This document shows positions 17,051 to 26,245 of a stretch of 64,000 nucleotides of DNA, one piece after another. How positions within the stretch are numbered: the stretch's first letter is position 1; each line of letters begins with the position of its first letter. The notes beneath the pieces were generated by a model. It was not told the DNA's origin, did no database searches, and saw only the letters and a list, made by a program, of their open reading frames with translations. The stretch is from contig NZ_CP011456.1 in the NCBI RefSeq assembly GCF_001277295.1, positions 124,001 to 188,000 on the forward strand, given 5' to 3'. This DNA comes from Anabaena sp. WA102. Lineage in GTDB: Bacteria; Cyanobacteriota; Cyanobacteriia; Cyanobacteriales; Nostocaceae. The position numbers and the translations under genes were made by a program.

Positions 17051-18634
17051 TTAAACTACAGCTTCGACTTTTTCCTTCACAGGTACATAAGGTTTTTCCG
17101 CACCTTGGGCTAAATACGCAGCTAATTGACTTTCGATTTCATCGCGGACAATTTGCCGATATTCCATAAAATGCTCAATGTGGGCGCAGGTAGAAACGTA
17201 TTGTTCGATTACCTTGGGATTATGCTTGAGAATGCTAAACAAATGATGCCAGAATTTCCAGCGAGTTTGTCGTTTAAATCCTTGTCGCCAAATTACAATT
17301 AGTAAGGCTCTGACAACTACCCATTCTGGTGTTTTTGCCGGTGCTGTCCACTTGGGAGAACCCAACATCATAAAACAGCGATAGGTGCGATCCAAGTAAG
17401 CAGCCGGGTCATATAAAGCACAGAAGGCTTCCACATATTCCCTAGCCAATTCTTCTAGGGGACGGGTAGGAATAAAATTCATCAATGTGGTTTGATTGAT
17501 GTTCCCGTCTTGGTTTTCTCGCAATCTGCCTTCTTTGGTTAAACGATGCCACAGCGCAGTATTGGGTAACGCCTGTAACATTGCAAAGGTAGTAGAAGGA
17601 ATAGCTGCGAGTTCGGCAAAACGGACAATGCGATCGCCTGCACCCGCTTTTTCACCATCAAAACCAATAATAAACCCAGCCATTGGCCGCAGTCCAGCCT
17701 TAATAATGGTTTCCACCGACTCAGTTAAGGAACTGCGAGTATTTTGAAACTTCTTAGTTAGTTGTAAACTATCTTCATCTGGGGTTTCAATCCCCAAAAA
17801 TACCGCTTTAAAGCCACAATCAACCATCAACTCCATCATTTCTTGGTCTTGCGCCAAATCAATGGAAGCTTCGGTGTCAAAATTGAACGGATATTGATGA
17901 TCTTCCATCCAAACTTTTAACTCTTTCAGCAACAACTTCACATTTCGCTTGTTGCCAATAAAGTTATCATCCACCATAAACACACCCCGCCGCCAACCCA
18001 AATCATAGAGATAATCTAATTCGGCTAACAGTTGTGCAGGTGTTTTAGTTCGGGGTTTGCGTCCATATAAAACAATGATGTCGCAAAATTCGCACTGGAA
18101 GGGACAACCCCGGGAAAACTGCACCGACATCATATCATAGGCATTAAACTCTAATAAATCAAAGCGGGGAATAGGTGTACTGGTAACATCAGGTTTTTCA
18201 GCAGCCCGGAAAACTCCCGATTTTTCTCCCCGTTGCACAGCTTCCACAAACATGGGTAAAGTCAGTTCCCCTTCATCAAGAATCAGGTAATCTGCCCCTG
18301 CTGCTTCGACTTCATGGGGTGTAGAGGTAGGATAAGGACCACCCAAAGCCACCAGCTTACCGCGTCTTTTCGCTTCCCGAATTTGCTCAAGTAAGTCTTG
18401 TTTTTGGACAATCATGGCGGAGAAAATCACCATATCTGCCCATGCCCATTCTTCCTCAGTAGCAGCGCGGATGTTACGATCTACAAGCTTAAACTCCCAC
18501 TCTTGGGGCAAAATTGCCGCTACCGTCACCAAACCCAATGGTGGCAACAAAACCTTTCTGTCAACTAGCGCCAGAATTTTCTCATAAGACCAAAATGTAC
18601 TTGGAAATATTGGATAAACTAGCAAAACACGCAT
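17051..18634 (-). CDS. B12-binding-domain radical SAM protein
   Basis: A 527-residue class B-type radical SAM protein. The N-terminal B12-binding-like domain (MRVLLVYPIFPSTFWSYEKI...) is followed by the SAM core with cluster cysteines in RGCPFQCEFCDI (C-x3-C-x2-C) and the motif DDNFIGNKRN. The C-terminal region fits the DUF4070-type extension. The start at 18634 is preferred since AGGGGTGAT lies just upstream; a GTG at 18649 is alternative. Hopanoid C-2 methylase HpnP belongs to this architecture, but a neutral call is safer because several paralogues exist in cyanobacteria. No hopanoid gene is adjacent. Confidence 0.88.
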   Translation of the reverse strand: MRVLLVYPIFPSTFWSYEKILALVDRKVLLPPLGLVTVAAILPQEWEFKLVDRNIRAATEEEWAWADMVIFSAMIVQKQDLLEQIREAKRRGKLVALGGPYPTSTPHEVEAAGADYLILDEGELTLPMFVEAVQRGEKSGVFRAAEKPDVTSTPIPRFDLLEFNAYDMMSVQFSRGCPFQCEFCDIIVLYGRKPRTKTPAQLLAELDYLYDLGWRRGVFMVDDNFIGNKRNVKLLLKELKVWMEDHQYPFNFDTEASIDLAQDQEMMELMVDCGFKAVFLGIETPDEDSLQLTKKFQNTRSSLTESVETIIKAGLRPMAGFIIGFDGEKAGAGDRIVRFAELAAIPSTTFAMLQALPNTALWHRLTKEGRLRENQDGNINQTTLMNFIPTRPLEELAREYVEAFCALYDPAAYLDRTYRCFMMLGSPKWTAPAKTPEWVVVRALLIVIWRQGFKRQTRWKFWHHLFSILKHNPKVIEQYVSTCAHIEHFMEYRQIVRDEIESQLAAYLAQGAEKPYVPVKEKVEAVV

Positions 18635-18955
18635 AGTATCACCCCTCACGATTTATTTGTGATCTAACTGTAACTAAAATTCAGACTAATTGACTTTTTT
18701 CTCAAGCCTGTTGTATGTGAGAATGTCAGAATCAAGATGTCCAGGATTTAAGGATTTACAGGATGAAGACAGTAATTTTCTCACTAATTACGTATCATCA
18801 CTTGTGTAAACCTCGACTTGATACTTCCTTCCCATTCCAAAATTACTCATGTTTTTTCTCTGTGTTCTCTGTGCCTCTGTGGTTCGTTATTAAAAATTTA
18901 GGTAATTTAATAGTAGGATAAGAGTAACTAGCAACTTGGGTGAAGATAATTTTTT

Positions 18956-19135
18956 ATGGATAGTACAAGTTCGGAAAATATTAAATCTAAATATAAGCTA
19001 GGTCAGTTTGTTCTGGGAAAAGTAGAATTTCATACACCCTTTGGCGTTTTTGTCAATATTGATGATTCTTTAGCAAAGGTTAGTTTCAGGACGCTCGATT
19101 TTACGTCATGCTGGTACATGGGTAGGGGAAATTAA
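18956..19135 (+). pseudogene. fragment of an S1-domain protein
   Basis: A 59-codon frame from an ATG at 18956. KYKLGQFVLGKVEFHTPFG and VFVNIDDSLAK read like the first three strands of an S1 RNA-binding domain; the sequence then loses the pattern (VSFRTLDFTSCW) and stops at 19133-19135. The gene therefore looks truncated or frameshifted inside the domain, and its end overlaps the stop of the convergent peptidase gene. The upstream gap 18635-18955 has only dispersed repeats (AGGATTTAAGGATTTACAGG near 18740 and a CTCTGTGCCTCTGTGGTTCG piece near 18865). Confidence 0.45.
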
Positions 19136-21201
19136 ATTTCAACTTTCAAAACTTTGACTAAGAAACCCCATTTATCTGCTGCTTCCTCAATAATTTTTGC
19201 TGTTGGTTTACCAGCACCATGTCCTGCCTTCATGTCAATTCTAATTAATACAGGTGCATCACCACCATGCGCTGCTTGTAAAGCCGCAGCAAATTTAAAA
19301 CTGTGAGCAGGTACTACACGATCATCATGATCTGCTGTAGTAATTAACGTAGCTGGATAAGCTGTTCCCGGCTTCAGATTATGCAAAGGTGAATAAGCAT
19401 ATAAAGTTGCGAATTCTTCTGCGTTTTCTGAAGAACCATATTCAGCCACCCAAGCCCAGCCAATGGTAAATTTATGGAAGCGCAACATATCCATAACGCC
19501 TACTGCGGGTAGGGCTGCACCAAACAAATTAGGGCGTTGTGTCATGCAAGTACCCACCAATAAACCACCATTACTACCTCCACCAATAGCTAATTTTCCA
19601 GGTTGGGTGTAATTATGGGCAATTAACCATTCAGCCGCAGCAATGAAATCATCAAAAACGTTTTGCTTTTGCAATTTCATTCCTGCTTGATGCCATTCTT
19701 CTCCATATTCACCACCACCACGTAAATTAGGAACAGCATAGACTCCTCCCATTTCTAGCCATATTAAAAGGCTAACAGAAAAACTTGGTGTTAAGGAGAT
19801 ATTAAACCCACCATATCCATAGAGGTAAGTAGGATTGTTACCATCTAATTTAATTCCTTTTTTGTGAGTAATAAACATTGGCACTTTTGTACCATCTTTA
19901 CTTGCATAGAAAACCTGTTTTGTCTCGTATTCATCAGCATTGAAATCTACTTCTGGCTGACGGAAAAGTTCACTCTTACCTGTTTTCATGTCATAACGAT
20001 AAATAGTTCCAGGGGTAGTAAAGCTGGTAAAACTATAAAATGTTTCTGTATCATACCGTTTACCACTAAATCCGCTGGCTGCACCAATTCCGGGTAATTC
20101 TACTTCTCGAATAAAATTACCTTTGAGATCAAATATCTTAATTTGGCTATGGGCATCTTGTAAATAATCAGCCACAAATTGATTATTTAAGACACTGACA
20201 CTTTCTAATGTTTCTACTGCTTGAGGAATAATTTCTTGCCAATTTTCGGGAGTTGGTTTTCTCGTGTCAATGGCAATAACTCTACCTTTTGGAGAATTGA
20301 AATCTGTGCGAAAGTAGAAAACATAATCGTCATTATCAATGAAGCTATAATTTGCTAAAAATTGGTTAATTAGTTCGATGACTTCAGAATTTTGATTTGT
20401 TAGATCCTTGTAAAAAACTAAGTTTTTGGAGTCAGTTCCTAGCCAGATTGAAATTATCAAATATTTGCCGTCTTCCGTGACATTCCCAGTAAAACCCCAT
20501 TCTTTTTCATCAGGACGATGGTAAATTAAGATGTCTGTTGATTGGGGTGTACCAAGTTGATGATAATAAAGTTTTTGGTAATAATTAACATCTTCTAATT
20601 TGGTTTTTTCATTTGGTTCATCATAACGACTGTAGAAAAACCCTTGATGATCATGAGTCCAAGAAGCACCGGAAAATTTAATCCATTGGAGATGATCTTG
20701 TAAATCTTCACCTGTGGCAATATTTCTAACTTTCCATTCTTGCCAATCTGAACCAGAACTAGATAAACCATAGGCTAAAAGTTGACCATTTTCACTGATG
20801 GAAATTCCTGAAAGGGCAATTGTACCATCTTCTGAAAGTTGATTAGGATCAAGTACAATTCTTGGTTCTGCATCTAAAGTTGGCAGAGTATAGAGGACAC
20901 TTTGATTTTGCAGTCCATCATTTTTGAAATAAAAGTAACTTTCACCTTCTTTAAAGGGAGTTCCATATTTTTCATAATCCCAAAGTTTTGTTAGCCGCTG
21001 TTTGATTTTTTCTCTGGCAGGAATTTCGTTTAAATAGCTAAAGGTAACTTGATTTTGGGCTTCTACCCAAGCTTTTGTTGCTTCTGTATCCGGGTCTTCT
21101 AAGGCTCTGTAAGGGTCGGCGATCGCCATTCCGTGATAATTATCCACCTGCTCACTTTTGCTAACAGTAGGATAGGTCAGAGGTTGGTTAAAGTTAGACA
21201 T
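19132..21201 (-). CDS. prolyl oligopeptidase (S9A)
   Basis: A cytosolic serine peptidase that cleaves short peptides after proline. The 689-residue length is normal for the family. The N-terminal part is the beta-propeller (start MSNFNQPLTYPTVSKSEQ, then DPYRALEDPD). The hydrolase domain has Ser543 in GGGSNGGLL, the Asp in TADHDDRVVP (about 626) and His661 in GHGAGKP. No signal peptide is seen. The gene is not in an obvious operon. The call is firm at the family level; cyanobacterial substrates are unknown. Confidence 0.94.
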   Translation of the reverse strand: MSNFNQPLTYPTVSKSEQVDNYHGMAIADPYRALEDPDTEATKAWVEAQNQVTFSYLNEIPAREKIKQRLTKLWDYEKYGTPFKEGESYFYFKNDGLQNQSVLYTLPTLDAEPRIVLDPNQLSEDGTIALSGISISENGQLLAYGLSSSGSDWQEWKVRNIATGEDLQDHLQWIKFSGASWTHDHQGFFYSRYDEPNEKTKLEDVNYYQKLYYHQLGTPQSTDILIYHRPDEKEWGFTGNVTEDGKYLIISIWLGTDSKNLVFYKDLTNQNSEVIELINQFLANYSFIDNDDYVFYFRTDFNSPKGRVIAIDTRKPTPENWQEIIPQAVETLESVSVLNNQFVADYLQDAHSQIKIFDLKGNFIREVELPGIGAASGFSGKRYDTETFYSFTSFTTPGTIYRYDMKTGKSELFRQPEVDFNADEYETKQVFYASKDGTKVPMFITHKKGIKLDGNNPTYLYGYGGFNISLTPSFSVSLLIWLEMGGVYAVPNLRGGGEYGEEWHQAGMKLQKQNVFDDFIAAAEWLIAHNYTQPGKLAIGGGSNGGLLVGTCMTQRPNLFGAALPAVGVMDMLRFHKFTIGWAWVAEYGSSENAEEFATLYAYSPLHNLKPGTAYPATLITTADHDDRVVPAHSFKFAAALQAAHGGDAPVLIRIDMKAGHGAGKPTAKIIEEAADKWGFLVKVLKVEI

Positions 21202-21480
21202 AAATTTAGGATAAATTGTACTAAATTGCTAATACCAATTTTATATGAGTCCGCACAAAATCATCAAATCTGTTAATTCATCTGCGTTTATCTGCGGTCA
21301 ATTATTTCTGATCTCTGATTCTATGCAGATTCATCTTAATTTGGTATAAATTAATTAATAACATAAAAAAGCCATTATTTGCAATATTGACTCGTTCTCA
21401 AACAAGAAAGATAAGAATGTTACTAACTGAAGGTATCGCTGAGAATTTATTCATCTCTTCATGATTTTGACAGAATCACT

Positions 21481-21601
21481 AAGTAGGTTGGTGTTGAAAA
21501 TTGTCGTTGGGGCAAGGGAACAGGGAACAGGGAACAGGAAGAGAGTTTTGAGTGATTTTACTTTTCTTCACATACCTTTAAATTTTTCTGTTCACCTACT
21601 T
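21481..21601. repeat. AAGTAGGT element, copy 1
   Basis: An element of about 121 bp with short inverted ends AAGTAGGT...ACCTACTT. The inside starts GGTGTTGAAAATTGTCGT and contains GGAACAGG repeats and a TTTTACTTTTCTT stretch. It directly abuts copy 2. In the same gap (21202-21480) the string CATCTGCGTTTATCTGCGGT repeats text seen inverted near 5025. Confidence 0.65.
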
Positions 21602-21715
21602 AAGTAGGTTGGCGTTGAAAATTGTCGTCATAGCAAGGCAAGAGGCAAGAGTAAAGAAGTTTTCAGCGATTTTACGTTTCTTTACACAGTTTAGTTTTAT
21701 TGTATTCACCTACTT
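21602..21715. repeat. AAGTAGGT element, copy 2
   Basis: Second copy, same orientation, head to tail with copy 1, sharing GGCGTTGAAAATTGTCGT and ending ATTCACCTACTT. It lies upstream of the OB-fold lipoprotein gene. Confidence 0.65.
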
Positions 21716-21788
21716 ATCTTTTTGCGACCAAATAGCATTATGATCAATAGCGATTAATTTGTGTAACCTGGAGATAAAATTGGCGGTA

Positions 21789-22193
21789 ATGCAAAAATTC
21801 GCTCAATCTGTAGCTTTGATGCCACCAGCAAAAATTTTTACTGTGGGACTATCTTTCTCTCTGGTAACGGGACTTTATGCTTGTGGTAAGGGAGAAAATT
21901 CTGGTATCAATCTTAAAAATTTCAATATTGGTGCTAATGTAACACAGATTCAAGAAATTACCAAAAAAAATCAGGACACGACAGTTTACATTCAAGGTAA
22001 AGTAGAAAAGTATGCTCCATTAATCAAGAAAAAATCATATCAAATTAACGACTCAACTGGGAAAATTTGGGTAATCACTAATCAGGGCAATTTCCAAGTC
22101 GGAGAACAGGTAGTATTGAAGGGTAATGTTCAGTATCAAAGTGTCCCTTTGGCTGGTAGAGAATACGGTGAAGTTTATTTAGAGGAAAAGTAA
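21789..22193 (+). CDS. OB-fold lipoprotein-like protein of unknown function
   Basis: 134 residues from the ATG at 21789 (MQKFAQSVALMPPAKI). A hydrophobic leader ending LVTGLYAC suggests a lipoprotein signal with the cysteine near residue 34, though the lipobox is weak. The remainder reads TTVYIQGKVEKYAPLI, SYQINDSTGKIWVIT and GEQVVLKGNVQYQ, the pattern of an OB-fold nucleic-acid-binding or BOF-like domain. A TTG upstream would extend it. It is followed after 3 bp by the NUDIX gene, so the two form a unit. Function unknown. Confidence 0.65.
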   Translation: MQKFAQSVALMPPAKIFTVGLSFSLVTGLYACGKGENSGINLKNFNIGANVTQIQEITKKNQDTTVYIQGKVEKYAPLIKKKSYQINDSTGKIWVITNQGNFQVGEQVVLKGNVQYQSVPLAGREYGEVYLEEK

Positions 22194-22196
22194 TTT

Positions 22197-22625
22197 ATGA
22201 ACAGTCAACTAGCTTATGTAGCCGTTGCCATTCTCTATCGAGAGAATAAGTTTTTAATGCAATTACGGGATAATATTCCTAATATTATAGCTCCTGGTTG
22301 TTGGGCTTTATTCGGTGGACATATAGAACCAGGAGAAACTCCAGAAATAGCTGTTCAGCGCGAGGTTGTCGAAGAAATTGGTTATGAGTTGACTGATTTT
22401 ACAAAATTTGGAATTTATAGCGATGAAAAAGCTGTGCGTTATGTATTTCAAGCACCATTGTTAGTCCCAGTGAGTCAACTTGTACTTTCTGAAGGGTGGG
22501 ATTTAGATTTATTAACAGCAGCAGATATTGACAAGGGTGAATATTATTCTCAAAAAGCCGGAGATATTAGACCTTTAGCAACTTTACCTCAGAAAATTAT
22601 GCTGGATTTTATCAAAACTCTATAG
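22197..22625 (+). CDS. NUDIX hydrolase
   Basis: A 142-residue NUDIX hydrolase. The Nudix box is complete: GHIEPGETPEIAVQREVVEE followed by IG at about residues 41-62 (G-x5-E-x7-RE-U-x-EE-x-GU). It is preceded by FLMQLRDNIPNIIAPGCWAL, the usual strand before the box. The substrate, some nucleoside diphosphate derivative, cannot be told. It is coupled to the OB-fold gene, and the two-gene unit lies between AAGTAGGT elements. Confidence 0.9.
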   Translation: MNSQLAYVAVAILYRENKFLMQLRDNIPNIIAPGCWALFGGHIEPGETPEIAVQREVVEEIGYELTDFTKFGIYSDEKAVRYVFQAPLLVPVSQLVLSEGWDLDLLTAADIDKGEYYSQKAGDIRPLATLPQKIMLDFIKTL

Positions 22626-22684
22626 TCTGATAATCCGATTCACAAACTTTTTGAGTTTTCCAGACATTTTGCCAAAATTATATT

Positions 22685-22805
22685 AAGTAGGTGAACACAA
22701 TAAAACCAATCTATGTAAAGAAAAGTAAAATCCCCCAAACCCTCTTCACTCTTGCCTTTTGCCTTTTGCCTTGCCATAACGACGATTTTCAATGCTAACC
22801 TACTT
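22685..22805. repeat. AAGTAGGT element, copy 3, inverted
   Basis: The same element in opposite orientation: it begins AAGTAGGTGAAC and ends ACGACGATTTTCAATGCTAA followed by CCTACTT. With copies 1 and 2 it brackets the OB-fold/NUDIX unit. Its right end contains an ATG (22792) in frame with the next gene. Confidence 0.65.
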
Positions 22806-22818
22806 ATTAATAAATGCC

Positions 22819-23886
22819 ATGCAGCCAGTAAAAAGTCTACCAAATTTACCCAAATGGTTAAACATAGGATTAGCCTTTCCTGTGATTCTTTTAAATGGAT
22901 GGTTATTAATTCAATTCATTAACTATTTTCAGCCTTTGGTTAGCGTTATTTCCGTTGCTATTCTTCTGGCTTTTGTACTAGATTACCCCATTCAACTTCT
23001 CCAAAAACGGGGAGTACCTCGAATTTTAGCAGTTGTAGTGGTATTGCTGTTATCTATTATTATTTTGGGTGCTGTAGGTGTAATTCTCCTACCACTTATT
23101 CTGGAACAATTGAATGAGTTAGCTAATCTTCTTCCCTATTGGATAGAATCGGCAACTCAACAAATAGAAGCTTTGCAAAATTGGGCAGCTACTCAGCAAC
23201 TACCAGTAAATTTAAGTGGATTAGCAGGTGAAATTTTAGGAAAAATATCAAGTCAATTGCAATCTTTTACTGGGAAAATTTTAGGTTTTGCTTTCGATAC
23301 TATTGGCAATTTATTGAATTTATTAATCACCATAGTTTTGACTATTTATTTAGTATTGAATGGGGAAAGTTTATGGAATGGCATTTATCTTTGGTTTCCC
23401 CCAGAAACAGCGAAAAAGGTGCGAGAATTACTGCGAGAAGATTTTAATAATTATTTCATTGGTCAAGCTACTTTAGGGGCTATTTTAGCCGTATCCATAA
23501 CATTGGCTTTTGTCGTTTTACGAGTGCCTTTATCACTACTTTTTGGCATAGGAATTGGTTTGTTTTCCCTATTTCCTTTTGGTACTGGTATTGGTATTGG
23601 TATTGTTAGTTTATTAATAACTTTAAAAGACTTTGGTTTAGGGTTAGAGGTTGCGGCTATAGGTGTGGCTATTGATCAAATTAATTCTAATATTATTGCC
23701 CCACGTATTTTAGGAAATTTAACTGGTTTAAATCCTGTATGGGTGGTAATTTCTTTATTAATAGGCGCAAAGTTAGGCGGTGTATTGGGGTTATTGGTTG
23801 CTATTCCTCTTGCTAGTTTTATTAAAGATATCGCTGATACTTGGCGTAATGGTAAATTTAATAAAACTGCTGTTGATAGTGAGTAA
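22819..23886 (+). CDS. AI-2E family transporter (PerM-like)
   Basis: A 355-residue polytopic membrane protein of the AI-2E/PerM exporter superfamily: paired helices at the N-terminus, a central periplasmic helical region (NLLPYWIESATQQIEALQNW), and a C-terminal set of helices with FGIGIGLFSLFPFGTGIGIG and IAPRILGNLTGLNPVWVVIS. I use the ATG at 22819 (MQPVKSLPNLPKW); a longer frame begins at 22792 within a repeat element. The transported substrate is unknown. Confidence 0.88.
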   Translation: MQPVKSLPNLPKWLNIGLAFPVILLNGWLLIQFINYFQPLVSVISVAILLAFVLDYPIQLLQKRGVPRILAVVVVLLLSIIILGAVGVILLPLILEQLNELANLLPYWIESATQQIEALQNWAATQQLPVNLSGLAGEILGKISSQLQSFTGKILGFAFDTIGNLLNLLITIVLTIYLVLNGESLWNGIYLWFPPETAKKVRELLREDFNNYFIGQATLGAILAVSITLAFVVLRVPLSLLFGIGIGLFSLFPFGTGIGIGIVSLLITLKDFGLGLEVAAIGVAIDQINSNIIAPRILGNLTGLNPVWVVISLLIGAKLGGVLGLLVAIPLASFIKDIADTWRNGKFNKTAVDSE

Positions 23887-23968
23887 ATGACAACACCTTT
23901 ATTTCCTGATTTTGTTTGTCTTGTTGGCAGTTTATTTGTTTAAATTGATAAAAATGTCTGGGACACAA

Positions 23969-23997
23969 TTCCCCAACTTTTAATTAGATTGGGGGAA
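23969..23997 (+). terminator. hairpin after the transporter gene
   Basis: An inverted repeat TTCCCCAA...TTGGGGGAA with a loop of about 12 bases, followed by AAAT rather than a T run. It may end the transporter transcript, but lacks the U tract of a strong intrinsic terminator. Confidence 0.35.
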
Positions 23998-24085
23998 AAT
24001 AGTATTCTGTAGGTACAGGCACAAAAATCAAGAAAGTGATTACAATACTCAAGGTGAAATCTAATTCTCTTGAGTGACTAAAGTT

Positions 24086-25240
24086 ATGGAAAATTTTGTT
24101 TTTTACAACCCAGTTAAAATCCTGTTTGGTAGGGGTCAAATCGCTAATATTGGTTCAGAAATCCCGGCGAACGCGAAAATTCTGATTACTTACGGTGGTG
24201 GTAGTATTAAAGCTAATGGGGTTTATGATCAAGTAAAATCGGCATTGGCTGGTAGAAATGTATTTGAGTTCGGCGGTATTGAACCCAATCCTCATTTTGA
24301 AACTTTGATGCAGGCGGTTGAGTTAATCCGCAAAGAAGGTATTGATTTTCTGTTGGCTGTGGGTGGTGGTTCTGTTGCAGACGGGACTAAGTTTATAGCG
24401 GCTGCTGTTCCTTTTGTGGGCGACCCTTGGGATATTTTAGCTCATGGCGCACCGGTAACGACGGCTTTACCAATGGGGGTGGTTTTGACTTTACCTGCAA
24501 CTGGTTCAGAAATGAATACAAATTCAGTTGTGACTAAGTGGGAAACTAAAGAAAAGTTATTTTTCGCTAGTCCCTTGGTGTTTCCGAAATTTTCCGTTCT
24601 TGACCCAGAAACAACTTTCTCCCTGCCTCCTCGGCAAATTAGCAATGGTATTGTTGATGCTTTTACTCATGTGATGGAGCAGTATTTGACCTATCCGGTG
24701 AATGCACCATTACAAGACCGCATGGCTGAATCAATTTTACAAACTTTGATTTCAGAAGGACCAAAAACTTTAGCTAATCCTACAGATTATGATGCGCGAG
24801 CAAATTTGGTTTGGTCGGCGACAATGGCATTAAATGGGTTAATTGCGGCTGGTGTGCCTCAAGATTGGACGACTCACATGATAGGCCATGAGTTGACAGC
24901 GTTGCATGGTATGGATCATGCTCAAACTTTGGCGGTTGTGTTACCTGGAACTTTGACGATTAGACGCGATCGCAAGTGGCAAAAACTTCTACAATATGCA
25001 GATAGAGTTTGGCAAGTTGTCGGTGGTTCGGAAGAAGAACGGGTAAATGCCGCAATTACTAAAACTCGTGATTTCTTTGAATCAGTTGGTGTTCGCACTC
25101 ATTTATCTGATTATGGTGTGGGAGTAGAAACTATTCCCGCAGTTATCAAAAATTTAGAAAAACATGGGATGACCGCTTTGGGGGAAAATAAAGACGTTAA
25201 CCCCCAAGTTGTGGAACAGATTTTAGCTCTTTGCGCTTAA
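24086..25240 (+). CDS. iron-containing alcohol dehydrogenase
   Basis: A 384-residue group III (iron-dependent) alcohol dehydrogenase, near YqhD/BdhA. The NAD(P)-binding region shows ILITYGGGSIKANG and LLAVGGGSVADGTKF; metal-ligand segments are DAFTHVMEQY and HMIGHELTALHGMDHAQT. The start is the ATG at 24086 (MENFVFYNPVKILFG); a GTG four codons upstream is possible. Such enzymes reduce or oxidise short aldehydes and alcohols. It stands alone and no fermentation neighbour is seen. Confidence 0.93.
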   Translation: MENFVFYNPVKILFGRGQIANIGSEIPANAKILITYGGGSIKANGVYDQVKSALAGRNVFEFGGIEPNPHFETLMQAVELIRKEGIDFLLAVGGGSVADGTKFIAAAVPFVGDPWDILAHGAPVTTALPMGVVLTLPATGSEMNTNSVVTKWETKEKLFFASPLVFPKFSVLDPETTFSLPPRQISNGIVDAFTHVMEQYLTYPVNAPLQDRMAESILQTLISEGPKTLANPTDYDARANLVWSATMALNGLIAAGVPQDWTTHMIGHELTALHGMDHAQTLAVVLPGTLTIRRDRKWQKLLQYADRVWQVVGGSEEERVNAAITKTRDFFESVGVRTHLSDYGVGVETIPAVIKNLEKHGMTALGENKDVNPQVVEQILALCA

Positions 25241-25274
25241 AAGTTAAATCCGTAGGTCAAATGGTGTTAACTTA

Positions 25275-25400
25275 AGACCTGGCGAATGGAATTCGCTGCT
25301 ACACAAACAAAGTCCGCCTGCGCGGACTAAGGAAAAATCAAGGATTTGAAACCCACGCAGGTGGGTTTTACCTGTGTAGACGCGGTTTCTAACCGCCCGT
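25275..25400. repeat. dispersed inverted repeat block
   Basis: The block runs from GAATGGAATTCGCTGCTACA to GCGGTTTCTAACCGC and contains the internal palindromes GTCCGCCTGCGCGGAC and AACCCACGCAGGTGGGTT. Similar blocks are familiar in Nostocales intergenic DNA. No gene lies in it. Confidence 0.5.
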
Positions 25401-25518
25401 TTAACGTATTTCATTTGCATAAAATCTCTGAGTAATGAAATGATAGAGTTATAATTGAGTAGTAATACTGAATATAGTATTTACCTGTAATTTCAGAAAA
25501 CTTAGAGAAGGGGAATCG

Positions 25519-25839
25519 GTGAATGTACAAGATTTATTTGGCTATGATTACAATCAAAAGCAACCCTGCAACAAGCAAGCTTGTTTAGAGCAAACTTGTT
25601 AAGAGACTTCCAAGAAATAAATTATCCTAAGAAACGAACCACAGAGGCACAGAGTACACAGAGAGAGAATTTCTGCATCAGTTTTGGGACATTTTTTTAT
25701 TTGGAAGTCTCTAAAAGCAAATTTGTCAGGAGCTTTCCTGTTACAAGCAAACCTATCAGGAGCTAATCTGTCAGAAGCCAATTTGTCAGGTGCAGACCTT
25801 ACCGCAGCAATGATGCCTGATGGCACAATTCATCCTTAA
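25519..25839 (+). pseudogene. pentapeptide-repeat protein gene broken by a MITE and a frameshift
   Basis: A GTG at 25519 with AAGGGG upstream opens VNVQDLFGYDYNQK. The frame must then shift by one base near 25560 to read ATLQQASLFRANLL. A 109-bp MITE follows (25603-25711). After removal of the MITE and one TAA duplication, the frame continues KANLSGAFLLQANLSGANLS and so on to a TAA at 25837, giving A(N/D)LSG pentapeptide repeats. The joined product would be about 70 residues, a short pentapeptide-repeat protein. The two lesions make expression of an intact protein unlikely. Confidence 0.78.
25603..25711 (+). mobile_element. 109-bp MITE, copy 1 (TAA duplication)
   Basis: Perfect ends GAGACTTCC and GGAAGTCTC are flanked by TAA on both sides (25600-25602 and 25712-25714). 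The interior contains GAACCACAGAGGCACAGAG and a T-rich tract TTTTTTTATTT. It has no coding capacity. It lies inside a pentapeptide-repeat gene, and its removal with one TAA restores the reading frame. Its sequence equals the inverse complement of copy 2 by direct reading. Confidence 0.9.
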
Positions 25840-25909
25840 AGATAGAACCAAAATAAATAGTCAAATACGTGATCAAAATTCTGATTCTGACAACTGAAAC
25901 ATTCAAAAA

Positions 25910-26245
25910 TCAAGCTACACCATAACCAGTATAAGGACGTTTGTAAGGTGGTTGTAAACCAAAAACTATATCTTCTTTTTGTATTCCCATATTTACAAGT
26001 TCTTGAGCTAAATCTGATTCTGTCATGTTTTGTTGAATCCAGATTTTGTTATCTTTAATATCGAAATGAATGACGCTATGATAAACTCTTCTTAAATCAT
26101 CCCAACCAACACGCATAAGTTGATAATGATCATGAGTAGTATCAAAAATCAGTTCATTATCTATTTCGTCATATTTGGGCTTAAATTTACCATGTTCTTT
26201 GAGGATGGTTTGAATACACTGACGATAATGTTCTATGTTGGCCAT
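25910..26245 (-). CDS. xisI: XisI-family protein
   Basis: A 111-residue homologue of the fdxN-element excision controlling factor XisI. Recognisable stretches are YRQCIQTILKEHG, DHYQLMRVGWDDLRRVYHSV and the end ELVNMGIQKEDIVFGLQPP. XisH and XisI are needed with the recombinase XisF for excision of the fdxN element in Anabaena, but most cyanobacterial copies are orphan pairs of unknown role, and no xisF is present here. Its start overlaps the end of the xisH gene by 13 bp. Confidence 0.92.
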   Translation of the reverse strand: MANIEHYRQCIQTILKEHGKFKPKYDEIDNELIFDTTHDHYQLMRVGWDDLRRVYHSVIHFDIKDNKIWIQQNMTESDLAQELVNMGIQKEDIVFGLQPPYKRPYTGYGVA

